A DNA stretch of 55,697 nucleotides from an uncultured Ruminococcus sp. (GTDB taxonomy: Bacteria > Bacillota > Clostridia > Oscillospirales > Ruminococcaceae). Position 1 is the first letter of the stretch; every line of letters starts with the position of its first letter. This document shows, piece by piece, positions 15,317 to 24,576 of the stretch. The notes beneath the pieces were generated by a model. The model made no database searches and was not told the DNA's origin. It saw nothing but the letters and a program-made list of their open reading frames with translations. The stretch lies in the NCBI GenBank assembly GCA_937902395.1, contig CALGTV010000011.1, positions 1 through 55,697 of the forward strand, written 5' to 3'. Position numbers and translations under genes: made by a program.

Positions 15317-16258
15317 ATGGAATTCAGACATATCCCTGTTCTTCTTGACCAGTGTATCGAAGGACTTAATATCAATCCCGACGGTATATACATCGATTGT
15401 ACTGCCGGAGGCGGCGGACATTCCTCTGCAATTGCTGCAAAATTAAGCGAAAAGGGCAGATTATTCTCCCTCGACCGCGATCCCGATGCTGTAAAGGCTG
15501 CATCGGCGAGATTGGCAGAATTCCCAAATGCACGAGTGATTCACAGAAATTACTCGGAGCTTGATGCGGTTCTTGCCGAACTCAGTATTGACGGTGTTGA
15601 CGGTATACTTATGGATTTAGGTGTATCATCACACCAGCTTGACGAAGAAAGCAGAGGCTTTTCCTATCATACTAACGCCCCTCTCGATATGAGAATGAGC
15701 CAGAGCGGTATGAGCGCTGCTGATGTGGTCAATACTTTTTCTGAGCAGCAGCTTGCAAAGATTATATTCGAGTATGGCGAGGAGAAATTCTCACGCCGTA
15801 TTGCTATGAATATAATTAAGGCAAGAGAATTTGCTCCTGTAGAGACAACTCAGCAATTGGCGGATATCATAAGGGAAAGTGTTCCACAGAAAGCACGGAG
15901 AGACAAAAATCCCTGTAAAAAAACGTTTCAGGCAATACGTATAGCCGTCAACGGAGAGTTTGAGCACCTTTCGGAAGGTCTCGACAAAGCTTTCGACGCG
16001 CTGAAGCCTGGAGGCAGACTTGCCGTAATCACTTTCCATTCCTTAGAGGACAGAATCGTAAAACAACGGTTCGCAGGATGGTGTAAAGGCTGTATTTGTC
16101 CGCCTGATTTCCCACAATGTGTATGCGGACGCAAGCCGCAGGGAATACTTGTGAACAGAAAGCCTATTGAGGCAGACAGTGAAGAACTGGAAAACAACAA
16201 CAGAAGCAGAAGCGCAAAGCTCAGAGTTATTGAAAGGAGTACGGACTGCAATGGCTGA
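15317..16258 (+). CDS. rsmH: 16S rRNA (cytosine-1402-N4)-methyltransferase RsmH
   Basis: 313 residues; SAM-dependent methylation of C1402 N4 in the 16S rRNA P site. The opening FRHIPVLLDQCIEGL, DCTAGGGGHSSAI (SAM loop) and GVDGILMDLGVSSHQLD are hallmark MraW/RsmH motifs, and LKPGGRLAVITFHSLEDR lies toward the end. Full length for the family. Second gene of the cluster; its stop overlaps the ftsL start by 8 bases. Confidence 0.96.
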   Translation: MEFRHIPVLLDQCIEGLNINPDGIYIDCTAGGGGHSSAIAAKLSEKGRLFSLDRDPDAVKAASARLAEFPNARVIHRNYSELDAVLAELSIDGVDGILMDLGVSSHQLDEESRGFSYHTNAPLDMRMSQSGMSAADVVNTFSEQQLAKIIFEYGEEKFSRRIAMNIIKAREFAPVETTQQLADIIRESVPQKARRDKNPCKKTFQAIRIAVNGEFEHLSEGLDKAFDALKPGGRLAVITFHSLEDRIVKQRFAGWCKGCICPPDFPQCVCGRKPQGILVNRKPIEADSEELENNNRSRSAKLRVIERSTDCNG

Positions 16259-16682
16259 GAATGATTCTGTAAAACAGCAGGGTCGGCAAGCTGACAGCCA
16301 TACAGGCGGTGAATCAAAAACAGGTTCGGTAATATCCATTGTTTTTATCGCTGTTCTTGCAGCTGCACTTCTCGGAACTGTAATTTATAGCCTTGACAGA
16401 AGAAACACGATGTATAGCAAGGTGGCTGTTCTCAATGATGAACTGAAACAGGCTGCGGCTGAAAATGTCAGGCTGCAGGCAGAGCTTGAAAGTAAAATTT
16501 CTGCGAAAAACGTCGAGGATTATGCGGAAAATGTACTGGGAATGACAAAAATAGATTCCTCTCAGATAAAGTACATCGAAATTCAGACCAATGACGTGGT
16601 TAATATTCCTGAACAGGACGACGGTCTTATAGCTAAGATAAAGAAATTTTTTGATCGTTGCGTGGAATATTTCAGAGGTTAG
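16251..16682 (+). CDS. ftsL: FtsL-like division protein
   Basis: 143 residues. A short polar cytosolic N-terminus is followed by one membrane helix (about 25-45, VISIVFIAVLAAALLGTVIYS), then a coiled coil (NDELKQAAAENVRLQAELES) and a C-terminal AENVLGMTKID segment typical of FtsL/DivIC. It acts with FtsB/DivIC and FtsQ to activate septal synthesis at midcell. The ATG at 16251 has AAAGGAG at 16232-16238 and overlaps the rsmH stop; the longer frame starting inside rsmH is rejected. FtsL sequences are poorly conserved, so the call rests on position and architecture. Confidence 0.85.
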   Translation: MAENDSVKQQGRQADSHTGGESKTGSVISIVFIAVLAAALLGTVIYSLDRRNTMYSKVAVLNDELKQAAAENVRLQAELESKISAKNVEDYAENVLGMTKIDSSQIKYIEIQTNDVVNIPEQDDGLIAKIKKFFDRCVEYFRG

Positions 16683-16760
16683 TCCACATATATATATAAA
16701 GGGACAGCCGCTGATAAAAATATAAAAAAGCTAACGGCAACAAAAAATATATAAGCCGTA

Positions 16761-16948
16761 GTGATAGTAGAACACGGAGGCACAACGAGTGATCGGTATA
16801 AAGGATTGCTCTCCCACATAAATAAAAAGAAAACCGGGAGAGCAAATCCTTCGCTTACGGGACAACAAGCGAAACCTTTACATCGTGTGTCAAAGAGCAA
16901 AGACATCACAAAGATGTTCATAGGCAGGGTTGCTCATAAACCCTGCCT
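16761..16948 (+). ncRNA. Candidate structured RNA ending in a terminator-like hairpin, between ftsL and the PBP gene
   Basis: Folded by eye: a 15-bp stem with one bulge (AAGGATT+GCTCTCCC 16801-16815 with GGGAGAGC+AAATCCTT 16836-16851, 20-base AC-rich loop); a 6-bp hairpin TCGCTT/AAGCGA (16851-16856 with 16867-16872); ACATC/GATGT (16903-16917); and AGGCAGGGTT/AACCCTGCCT (16922-16931 with 16939-16948) followed by TTATTTATT. ACACG (about 16771) can pair with CGTGT (about 16884) to close the first two hairpins. The only plus-strand frame (65 codons from a GTG) has no ribosome site. I do not recognise an Rfam family. Confidence 0.4.
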
Positions 16949-16974
16949 TATTTATTGATAAATGTATGACATTT

Positions 16975-17138
16975 GGGAACCTCTAAAAACCTCCTTCACG
17001 GCAGAATTTCTATGACACATATCATTTACTGCGTTGTCAAACCTTGCAATACATCAAGTATTACTGCGGTTTGCCGCCTTTTAACTGATATTTGTCATAT
17101 ACGAAACTCTGCTCGTGTTCCGGTTTTTAGAGAACCCC
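16975..17138. mobile_element. 164-bp MITE with ATTT target duplication
   Basis: Terminal inverted repeats GGGAACCTCTAAAAACC (16975-16991) and GGTTTTTAGAGAACCCC (17122-17138) match at 14 of 17 positions, with 11 consecutive (CTCTAAAAACC). ATTT flanks both ends (16971-16974 and 17139-17142). Inner arms also pair (TATGACACATATCA with TGATATTTGTCATA, 13 of 14), so the whole unit is one long imperfect hairpin. No transposase; a non-autonomous element inserted between ftsL and the PBP gene. Confidence 0.75.
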
Positions 17139-17184
17139 ATTTATCATCATTAGGAATTGCCATAACAACAGAAAGGAAAGAGGT

Positions 17185-19593
17185 ATGGCTTCTAATAACA
17201 ATCTTCCTTCAAAATCAATGAAAATCAGAGCGAAGATAACCATGACAAGTGCTTTTCTTCTGCTTTTTACAGGTGTTGCAGCCAATTTTTTCAATATCTC
17301 CGTTGTGAAGAACAAGGAGTATCAGACAATGGCTAACGACCAGCATTTCGGCTCAATACCTATATCAGCCCACAGAGGCTCAATTTATGATTCAAAGGGC
17401 ACTGCTCTTGCCAAAAGCGCTACAGTATACAAGGTATTCCTTGATCCGAAGCAGTTCCGTGACGATATGGAATCTTTGCAGAAGCGTATCGACAAGAGAA
17501 CTGAGGAAATTAAAAACGGAACATATCAGCCAAAGGTGCAGGTAACTACCGATGCTGAGGGCAATGAGGTATCTCAGACAATAGAAGATGCACTTCCTTC
17601 ATCGGCAGAGGCTTTCCGTGCCGATGCAATTGCTTTTCTCAGTTCAAAGTTAGGGATAACAGCTGAGAAAATCCAAAAGGCAATGATTGCGGAAAATCGA
17701 TACAGCGTATTGCAGGAACAGGTAGAAAAGCCTGTTGCCGACGAAGTGCTTGCGTATTTCAATCAGTATCGTCTTGTATGCCTCAATGTCGAGGAGGATA
17801 CAAAGCGTTATTATCCCCAGAATGAGCTTGCGGCGGCGGTTATCGGATTTACAGCTTCTGACGGCTATGGTATGTACGGCGTTGAAGCTTCATACGACGA
17901 TTATCTTGCAGGAACAGACGGCAGAACAATATCTGCTAAGGATTCTAATGGAAATGAGCTTCCTTATCGCTATTCAAAAACATATCCCGCACAGAACGGA
18001 AATGACATATATCTTACTCTTGATATGGATATTCAGTATATTCTTGAAAAGTATCTTGAGGAAATGTCAACTACTTATATGGTTAAGAACAGAAGCTGTG
18101 CTATTCTCATGAATGTTAAAACAGGTGCTATTTATGGAATGGCTCAGTATCCCAGTTATGACCTTAATAATCCTTATGATGTTGTCGATCCAAAAGTTAT
18201 TGAGGAGCTGAAGACTCTCGATGATGAGCAGTACAGCATAAAACAGGGCGAAGCACGTGAAACTCAATGGCGTAACAAATGTATAACAGAGGTATACGAG
18301 CCAGGATCTGTATTCAAGGTTATTACAAGTGCTGCAGCTTTTGAGGAAAATCTCATTGATGAGAAAAATGATAATTTTTATTGTCAGGGTTTTCGTAAGC
18401 TTGATGGTATGGAACAGCCTGTAAACTGTCATCAGATTGGCGGACATGGTCCTCAGAATTATCAGAAAGCACTTACAGAGTCATGTAATCCGGCATTTAT
18501 GGAAATTGGTGACAGACTTGGCATAGATAAATTTCTTTACTATTTTGACGCTTTTGGACTTAGGGAGCCTACAGGTATCGACCTTCCTGCTGAATCAGGT
18601 GGAATTCAGGTGTCTGCGACGAGATTTACAAATGTTGACCTTGCGCTGTCATCTATTGGTCAGTGTGAAACAATAACTCCCCTTGAAATGATAACTTCAT
18701 ATTGTGCGGCTATAAACGGAGGTTATCTGCTACAGCCATATGTGGTTGATAAGGTAGTTGATGAGGACGGCAACGTTGTAATGAAAAATGAGCGTACAGT
18801 ACGCCGTCAGGTTGTTTCAGAGGCTACATCTGAGATATTGCGTGATAAGCTCTATCACGTTGCGGCAGACGGAAATATTAATATCAAGGGTTATGCTATA
18901 GGTGGAAAATCTGGTACTTCTCAGCGACTTTCAGTAACTGAGCAAGGTCAGGTTCTGGTACAGGGACAACAGGAAAATGCTGAGAAACAGGAATATGGTG
19001 CTTCATATTGCTGTTTTGCTCCTGCTGACGACCCTGAGGTTATACTACTTGTTCTTGCAGATATGCCTGATAAGGCTAATAATGGCGGTAATTACTACGG
19101 AAGTCAGGTTGCTGTTCCCACAGCGAGAAATATTCTCACAGATGTTCTCCCTTATCTCAATATAAGTCCTGAGTATACCGACGAGGAGCTTGAAGAGCTC
19201 GATATCAAAGTTCCACTTCTTGAGGGCGGTGTAGAGGAGGCAAAGGCAACTCTTGTGGGACTTGGTGCAGTTCCTGAGGTAATAGGTGAGGGTTCTACTG
19301 TTGTGGCACAGTCACCTGTAACAGGTACATCGATCGCCAAAGGTGGTACGGTATATCTCTATACAGATTCCAGTCACACCGTCGATTATACGGAAGTTCC
19401 GAATTTGGTTGGACTTTCGCCACAGATAGCCAACGAATCAATTGTTTATATGGATCTGAACTATGTGGCAACAGGTGCGTCAATTCACCGTAAGGATGCA
19501 TTTGTAACAGGACAGTCCGTACAGCCTGGAGAAAAGGTTCCAAAGGGTACAACGATTGTTCTTGAATTCAGCGTGACAAGCGGAGGCGATTAA
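17185..19593 (+). CDS. Class B penicillin-binding protein (SpoVD/FtsI type) with two PASTA domains
   Basis: 802 residues: a short cytosolic N-terminus, one membrane helix (about 16-36), a dimerisation domain (ISAHRGSIYDSKGTALA), a transpeptidase domain and two C-terminal PASTA domains (about 670-735 and 737-800). Active-site motifs: SVFK in EPGSVFKVIT, SCN in ESCNPAF, KSGT in GGKSGTSQ. It cross-links septal peptidoglycan at the outer membrane face. In Clostridia and Bacilli this slot holds ftsI/pbpB and/or spoVD; two PASTA copies favour the vegetative division enzyme, but with only one such gene here it may serve both. Ribosome site GAAAGGAAAGAGG. Separated from ftsL by a 502-base spacer with a candidate RNA and a MITE, which may weaken coupling. 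Confidence 0.93.
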   Translation: MASNNNLPSKSMKIRAKITMTSAFLLLFTGVAANFFNISVVKNKEYQTMANDQHFGSIPISAHRGSIYDSKGTALAKSATVYKVFLDPKQFRDDMESLQKRIDKRTEEIKNGTYQPKVQVTTDAEGNEVSQTIEDALPSSAEAFRADAIAFLSSKLGITAEKIQKAMIAENRYSVLQEQVEKPVADEVLAYFNQYRLVCLNVEEDTKRYYPQNELAAAVIGFTASDGYGMYGVEASYDDYLAGTDGRTISAKDSNGNELPYRYSKTYPAQNGNDIYLTLDMDIQYILEKYLEEMSTTYMVKNRSCAILMNVKTGAIYGMAQYPSYDLNNPYDVVDPKVIEELKTLDDEQYSIKQGEARETQWRNKCITEVYEPGSVFKVITSAAAFEENLIDEKNDNFYCQGFRKLDGMEQPVNCHQIGGHGPQNYQKALTESCNPAFMEIGDRLGIDKFLYYFDAFGLREPTGIDLPAESGGIQVSATRFTNVDLALSSIGQCETITPLEMITSYCAAINGGYLLQPYVVDKVVDEDGNVVMKNERTVRRQVVSEATSEILRDKLYHVAADGNINIKGYAIGGKSGTSQRLSVTEQGQVLVQGQQENAEKQEYGASYCCFAPADDPEVILLVLADMPDKANNGGNYYGSQVAVPTARNILTDVLPYLNISPEYTDEELEELDIKVPLLEGGVEEAKATLVGLGAVPEVIGEGSTVVAQSPVTGTSIAKGGTVYLYTDSSHTVDYTEVPNLVGLSPQIANESIVYMDLNYVATGASIHRKDAFVTGQSVQPGEKVPKGTTIVLEFSVTSGGD

Positions 19594-19612
19594 TTCCGCT
19601 TTCGGAGGAAAT

Positions 19613-21049
19613 ATGAAATTATATGATCTTCTTGAAAATAATGCCGTAACTGCTATTGGCGATACGGAAATTACATCTATTACAGACGATACACGCAAGG
19701 TCACAAAGGGAAGCCTTTTCGTATGTGTAAAAGGCGGCAGCTTTGACGGCCATACTGCGGCGGCTGAGATGCTTGAAAAGGGTGCGGCGGCTGTTGTTTG
19801 TGAGCGTGATTTAGGTCTTGGCGATAAACAGATTATCACCCCAAACAGCCGTGAGCTGTATGGAAAACTCTGTGCGGCATGGTTCGGACATCCGGAAAAG
19901 CGTATGACCATGATAGGTGTTACAGGTACAAACGGCAAAACAACTATCACAAACATAATCAAGCATATACTTATGCAGAATGGTTATAAGACAGGACTTA
20001 TCGGCACTATCCGCAATGAGATAGGCGATGAGGTGCTACAGACGGAGAACACAACTCCAATGGCATATGACTTTATGGCACTTCTTGCAAAAATGGCAGA
20101 TTCAGGCTGTAAATACGTAGTTATGGAAGTAAGCTCCTTTGCTCTTGTGCAGCACAGAATCGGTACTTCTCATTTTAAAGCAGCTGTTTTCACAAATCTT
20201 ACGCAGGACCACCTTGACTATCACAAGGATATGGAAGATTATTTTGCCGCAAAGAAGATGCTTTTTGATGTATGCGATACTGCACTGCTGAACATTGATG
20301 ACAGTTACGGCAGGCGTCTTTGCAATGAGGTGAACTGCAATAAGCTGACATTTTCCGTCAAGGAAAAGGCTGAATTCTACAGTGACAATATCTTCATAAA
20401 ATCTACAGGAAGCAGTTTTGACATTGACTGCGGCAGCGAGAAATATGCTGTATCTTCAAGAATTCCGGGTATGTTCAATGTGTCGAATCTTACAGCGGCA
20501 ATTGCTGTATGCCGTCTTGAAAATATCCCTATGGAGAATATTCTCAGCGCAATTGCAGATTATAACGGAGTGAAGGGCAGATGTGAGATTATCCCAACAA
20601 ACCGTGATTTTACCGTTATATGCGATTACGCACATACTCCCGACGCTGTTGAAAACATTTTAAAAAGCGTCAAGGAGTATACAGAGGGCAGACTTATATG
20701 TCTTTTTGGCTGCGGAGGAAACCGCGACGCTTCAAAGCGTCCGAAAATGGCAGCTGCGGCAGCAAAATATGCCGATAGACTGATTATTACCTCAGATAAT
20801 CCAAGAAATGAAAAGCCTGAAATAATTATTGATGATATTCTTAAAGGCATAGAAAATACAGAAATACCATATGATGTGGTAGTTGACCGCAGGGACGCTA
20901 TATATTATGGCTTGAAAATTGCGGAAAAAGGTGATATAATAGTATTGGCAGGCAAGGGTCACGAAGATTATCAGATACTTGCTGGCATGGAGCATATCCA
21001 TTTTGATGAAAGAGAAGTAGTGGCAGAGGGATTGAAATTGCTGTCGTAG
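19613..21049 (+). CDS. murE: UDP-MurNAc-tripeptide synthetase MurE (meso-diaminopimelate type)
   Basis: 478 residues; ATP-dependent addition of the third stem-peptide residue to UDP-MurNAc-L-Ala-D-Glu in the cytosol. The ATP loop GVTGTNGKTT (about 102-111), the HTQDHLDYHKD-like segment (TQDHLDYH) and the C-terminal DNPRNE motif are present. DNPR marks meso-diaminopimelate specificity, so the wall peptide should be of the mDAP type. 20 bases after the PBP gene, with GGAGG before ATG. Confidence 0.95.
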   Translation: MKLYDLLENNAVTAIGDTEITSITDDTRKVTKGSLFVCVKGGSFDGHTAAAEMLEKGAAAVVCERDLGLGDKQIITPNSRELYGKLCAAWFGHPEKRMTMIGVTGTNGKTTITNIIKHILMQNGYKTGLIGTIRNEIGDEVLQTENTTPMAYDFMALLAKMADSGCKYVVMEVSSFALVQHRIGTSHFKAAVFTNLTQDHLDYHKDMEDYFAAKKMLFDVCDTALLNIDDSYGRRLCNEVNCNKLTFSVKEKAEFYSDNIFIKSTGSSFDIDCGSEKYAVSSRIPGMFNVSNLTAAIAVCRLENIPMENILSAIADYNGVKGRCEIIPTNRDFTVICDYAHTPDAVENILKSVKEYTEGRLICLFGCGGNRDASKRPKMAAAAAKYADRLIITSDNPRNEKPEIIIDDILKGIENTEIPYDVVVDRRDAIYYGLKIAEKGDIIVLAGKGHEDYQILAGMEHIHFDEREVVAEGLKLLS

Positions 21050-21073
21050 GTTCGTTAAGGAGTTGTAAATAAA

Positions 21074-22111
21074 ATGACATTATGGTTGATAATATTACTT
21101 ACATCGCTGATTTCATTTGCAGTGGCGGCGCTGTCAGGAAAATGGCTCGTGCCGTTTCTTCATAAGCTGAAATTCGGTCAGCCTATCAAGGTAAAGGACG
21201 GTCCCGAATGGCATGCTAAAAAGCAGGGTACTCCCACAATGGGCGGATTTATGTTTATTATTTCGACAGTTCTGGCATCTGTTGCAGGCTGTCTGGCATA
21301 TCGCGGTTGGGCAGGGCTGGATTTTCTTGATACTGCCGCAACTAATAGATTTTATATGCTTATAAGCGTTCTGGTATTTTCGCTGCTGTTCGGATTTATC
21401 GGATTTATTGATGACTATACAAAGGTTGTAAGAAAAAACAATGACGGACTTACAGCAATTCAGAAAATTATTTTACAGACAATTTTCTCAATAGGCTTCC
21501 TTTTCTGTCTGCATGTTTTCGGTAGCGGAAAGACATCTTTGAATCTGGGGTTCTGGGAAAGTCCGAATCTGGGTATATTTTACTATATTCTTATGTTTGC
21601 TGTGATTATATATCTTACAAACGCTGTAAATCTCACTGACGGTGTTGATGGTCTCTGCGGTTCTGTTACATTTACAGCAATGCTTATTTATACAGTTTGC
21701 TGTTCAATTCTCATTGAAACTGAGCTGAGTTGTTTTACAATGGCACTGGCTGGCGGCTGTCTTGGATTCCTTATCTGGAATCTCAACCCTGCTAAATGCT
21801 TTATGGGTGATACAGGTTCGATGTTCCTTGGTGCAGCTGTAACAGCTGTGGGACTTGTGCTTCACAATCATCTGTTATTGATACTTGTATCACTTGTGTA
21901 TATTATTGAGGCGCTGTCTGTTGTAATTCAGGTTGGCTATTTCAAGATAACAAAGAAAAAGTATGGTGAGGGCAGAAGAATTTTCAAGATGACTCCTATT
22001 CACCACCACTTTGAAATGAGTAAGTGGAGCGAATATAAAATTGTTATTACATTTTCTCTTGCAGGTGCTTTTTTTGGCGCGCTGGGAATCGCTCTTATTC
22101 TTATGTTCTGA
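21074..22111 (+). CDS. mraY: Phospho-MurNAc-pentapeptide transferase MraY
   Basis: 345-residue integral membrane enzyme with about ten helices that makes lipid I from undecaprenyl phosphate and UDP-MurNAc-pentapeptide. Family motifs: KKQGTPTMGG, GFIDDYTKV (Mg-binding Asp pair), NAVNLTDGVDGL, and the final TPIHHHFE histidine motif. Full length. Standard dcw position between murE and ftsW; murF and murD are not in this cluster. Confidence 0.96.
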   Translation: MTLWLIILLTSLISFAVAALSGKWLVPFLHKLKFGQPIKVKDGPEWHAKKQGTPTMGGFMFIISTVLASVAGCLAYRGWAGLDFLDTAATNRFYMLISVLVFSLLFGFIGFIDDYTKVVRKNNDGLTAIQKIILQTIFSIGFLFCLHVFGSGKTSLNLGFWESPNLGIFYYILMFAVIIYLTNAVNLTDGVDGLCGSVTFTAMLIYTVCCSILIETELSCFTMALAGGCLGFLIWNLNPAKCFMGDTGSMFLGAAVTAVGLVLHNHLLLILVSLVYIIEALSVVIQVGYFKITKKKYGEGRRIFKMTPIHHHFEMSKWSEYKIVITFSLAGAFFGALGIALILMF

Positions 22112-22141
22112 TAAATCCGTTTACTTCCAAGGGGGGAAGAT

Positions 22142-23395
22142 ATGTCTGCTGCGACAAAAAATGTTAAAACAAAGAAAAAGGATAGTGCATTGAAAAATTT
22201 TTTCAAAGCTCTTTTCGGTGGCGGAAGAAACGGCGATATGAGCCTTTCATTTTTCGCTTATGTTATGATACTTCTTGTTGTAGGATTGGTTATGATGTCC
22301 TCTGCAAGCTATGCGTGGGCGTACAGTGAATTCGGTGACGGACTTTATTATGCGAAAAATCAGGCTATGAATGCAGCCATAGGCTTTATTGCTATGATAT
22401 TCTTTATGAAGTTTGATTATCATAACTTCAAAAAGCTGGAACTGCCAGGTTTCAAGAAGTTCAATATTGCAGGTATATTTTATATTGCAGTGGCAATTCT
22501 CCTCGTTGCTGTTCTCCTTATCGGTAATACCGAGGGCGGTGAAATGGGAGCTAAGCGTTGGATTGACATTGGACCTATTAACTTACAGCCTTCTGAAGTT
22601 GCAAAGTTGGCGCTTATTGTCTTTTTTGCCTACAGCATGGAAAAAGACGGAAGAAAGATGAACAGCTTTAATACAGGTATTGTGAAATATTCTGCGCTTC
22701 TTGGCGTATATGTTCTGCTTATTGCTCTTGAAAAGCACATCTCAGGTATTATCCTTATCGGTACAATTGCTATTGCTATGATTCTCTGCGGGGGAGCAAA
22801 CAAACGTCAGTTTATCGCACTGGGTGTTATAGCTTTTGCGGCAGCGGCAGGATTTATTTTCTGGCAGTACAACACTCCTGGAAGCTATGTTCAGGTACGT
22901 ATCAATGCATGGCTTCATCCCTTTGATGATTTGCTTGGTGATTCATGGCAGACTGCAAATTCACTTATTGCTATCGGTTCAGGCGGACTTTTCGGACTTG
23001 GACTTGGAAATTCCCGTCAGAAGTATCTCTATCTCCCTGAGACGAAAAACGACTTTGTTTTTCCCATTGTATGCGAGGAAATAGGTTTTGTTGGAGCTCT
23101 TGCAATAATTATCGTATTCTTCCTGCTTGTAGTGGAGGGATTCTCCATAGCAGTACGCTGCAAGGACCGCTTCGGTATGCTTCTTGCAGTGGGAATCACA
23201 ACACAGATAGGAATTCAGACAGTTCTCAATCTTGCGGTTGTAAGCAATCTTATCCCGAACACAGGTATCAGTCTCCCGTTTTTCAGCTACGGAGGTACGG
23301 CTCTTATCATGCAGCTTGTGGAAATGGGGATTATGCTGAATATTTCACAGCACAGATATTATCCTGCCGACAGACCAACGGCGGATACTAAATAA
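22142..23395 (+). CDS. ftsW: Septal glycan polymerase FtsW (SEDS family; SpoVE-like)
   Basis: 417 residues, about ten membrane helices. SEDS family motifs: KRWIDIGPINLQPSEVAKLALI and the final PNTGISLPFFSYGGTALI. SEDS proteins polymerise glycan strands from lipid II with their cognate class B PBP, here the one encoded 3 kb upstream. Basic N-terminal extension (KNVKTKKKDSALKNF) before the first helix. FtsW or SpoVE cannot be separated by motif; the cluster position supports the division role. Ribosome site AAGGGGGG. Confidence 0.93.
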   Translation: MSAATKNVKTKKKDSALKNFFKALFGGGRNGDMSLSFFAYVMILLVVGLVMMSSASYAWAYSEFGDGLYYAKNQAMNAAIGFIAMIFFMKFDYHNFKKLELPGFKKFNIAGIFYIAVAILLVAVLLIGNTEGGEMGAKRWIDIGPINLQPSEVAKLALIVFFAYSMEKDGRKMNSFNTGIVKYSALLGVYVLLIALEKHISGIILIGTIAIAMILCGGANKRQFIALGVIAFAAAAGFIFWQYNTPGSYVQVRINAWLHPFDDLLGDSWQTANSLIAIGSGGLFGLGLGNSRQKYLYLPETKNDFVFPIVCEEIGFVGALAIIIVFFLLVVEGFSIAVRCKDRFGMLLAVGITTQIGIQTVLNLAVVSNLIPNTGISLPFFSYGGTALIMQLVEMGIMLNISQHRYYPADRPTADTK

Positions 23396-23404
23396 GGAGT
23401 TTAT

Positions 23405-24532
23405 ATGAGAGTATTGATTTCCTGCGGCGGTACGGGTGGGCATATCAATCCCGGCTTAGCTATTGCAGATATTATAAAATCAAAATATCCCGATGCCGAG
23501 TTCCTCTTTGCAGGAACTCCAAACGGTATGGAATCAAAGCTTGTTCCGCAGGCAGGCTATAAAATGGAGCCTATAAAGGTTGCAGGTTTTCAGAGAAGTC
23601 TTTCTCTGGAGAATATCGGCAGAAATGCAAAAGCTGTCGCTTATCTTATTACATCGGGAAAAAGAGCCAAGGAGATTATCAAAGGCTTTAATCCCGATAT
23701 TGCCATAGGTACAGGAGGGTATGCCGCAGGTCCTGTTATACGCAAGGCGGCAAAAATGGGCATCCCTACAGCTATTCATGAACAGAACGCATACCCCGGC
23801 GTTACAAACAGACTTCTTTCAAAGGATGTCGATTACGTTATGCTTACTGTAAAAGAGGCTCTTGAATTTATGGATAAAAGCAAATTCGAGCATAGCGTTA
23901 CTGGACTTCCTGTCCGCAGCAGTATAAACAATAAGCTGACTAAAGCTGAGGCAAGAAAAAAACTGGGCTTTAACGATGATTTCACAATCCTTTCATTCGG
24001 CGGTAGTTTGGGTGCAGGCTGTATAAACGAGACTATGACTGAGGCTATAAAGTGGCATCATGGAAAAGGTCTTGCTATAAATCATATTCACGGATATGGC
24101 GGCATGGGTAAGGATACTTTTCCGCAGGCTATGAAAGCCGCTGGAATTCCGCTGAAAAGCAATCGTTTGAGAATTACCGAGTATATTAACGATATGGACG
24201 TATGTCTTGCGGCGGCTGACCTTGTAATATGCCGTTCAGGTGCGTCAACTCTTGCAGAGCTTGAAGCCGCAGGAAAGGCTTCAATACTTATTCCCTCACC
24301 TATTGTTGCGGGAAATCATCAGTATCATAATGCTATGGTTCTTGGAAAAGCAGGTGCAGCTGAGGTTATTGAGCAGAAAGACGCGTCTCCGAAGAGAATA
24401 GTTTCCGAGATTGAAAAATTATACGAGAATCGTGATAAGGTTGAAATAATGTCGGAAAGTGCCAAGGGACTTCATCTCACTGATACAAATCAGCGTATAC
24501 TCGCTGTTATTGAGAAGCTTCTGAATAAGTAA
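23405..24532 (+). CDS. murG: UDP-GlcNAc:lipid I GlcNAc transferase MurG
   Basis: 375 residues, GT28 family; peripheral inner-face enzyme making lipid II. The N-terminal GGTGGHINPGLA loop, the HEQNAYPGVTNR segment and the C-terminal UDP-GlcNAc site (ICRSGASTLAELEAAGKASILIP) are clear. Nine bases downstream of ftsW, so tightly coupled. Confidence 0.95.
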   Translation: MRVLISCGGTGGHINPGLAIADIIKSKYPDAEFLFAGTPNGMESKLVPQAGYKMEPIKVAGFQRSLSLENIGRNAKAVAYLITSGKRAKEIIKGFNPDIAIGTGGYAAGPVIRKAAKMGIPTAIHEQNAYPGVTNRLLSKDVDYVMLTVKEALEFMDKSKFEHSVTGLPVRSSINNKLTKAEARKKLGFNDDFTILSFGGSLGAGCINETMTEAIKWHHGKGLAINHIHGYGGMGKDTFPQAMKAAGIPLKSNRLRITEYINDMDVCLAAADLVICRSGASTLAELEAAGKASILIPSPIVAGNHQYHNAMVLGKAGAAEVIEQKDASPKRIVSEIEKLYENRDKVEIMSESAKGLHLTDTNQRILAVIEKLLNK

Positions 24533-24576
24533 CCAAATTTTCCCATTTCGCATACTATGGTATGTGAGGTGGTGGT

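Noticed and set aside
16679..16958. Open frames of 80 codons (minus) and 65 codons (plus) between ftsL and the PBP gene
   Set aside because: Neither has a ribosome site or recognisable domain; the sequence is better explained as a folded RNA or spacer.
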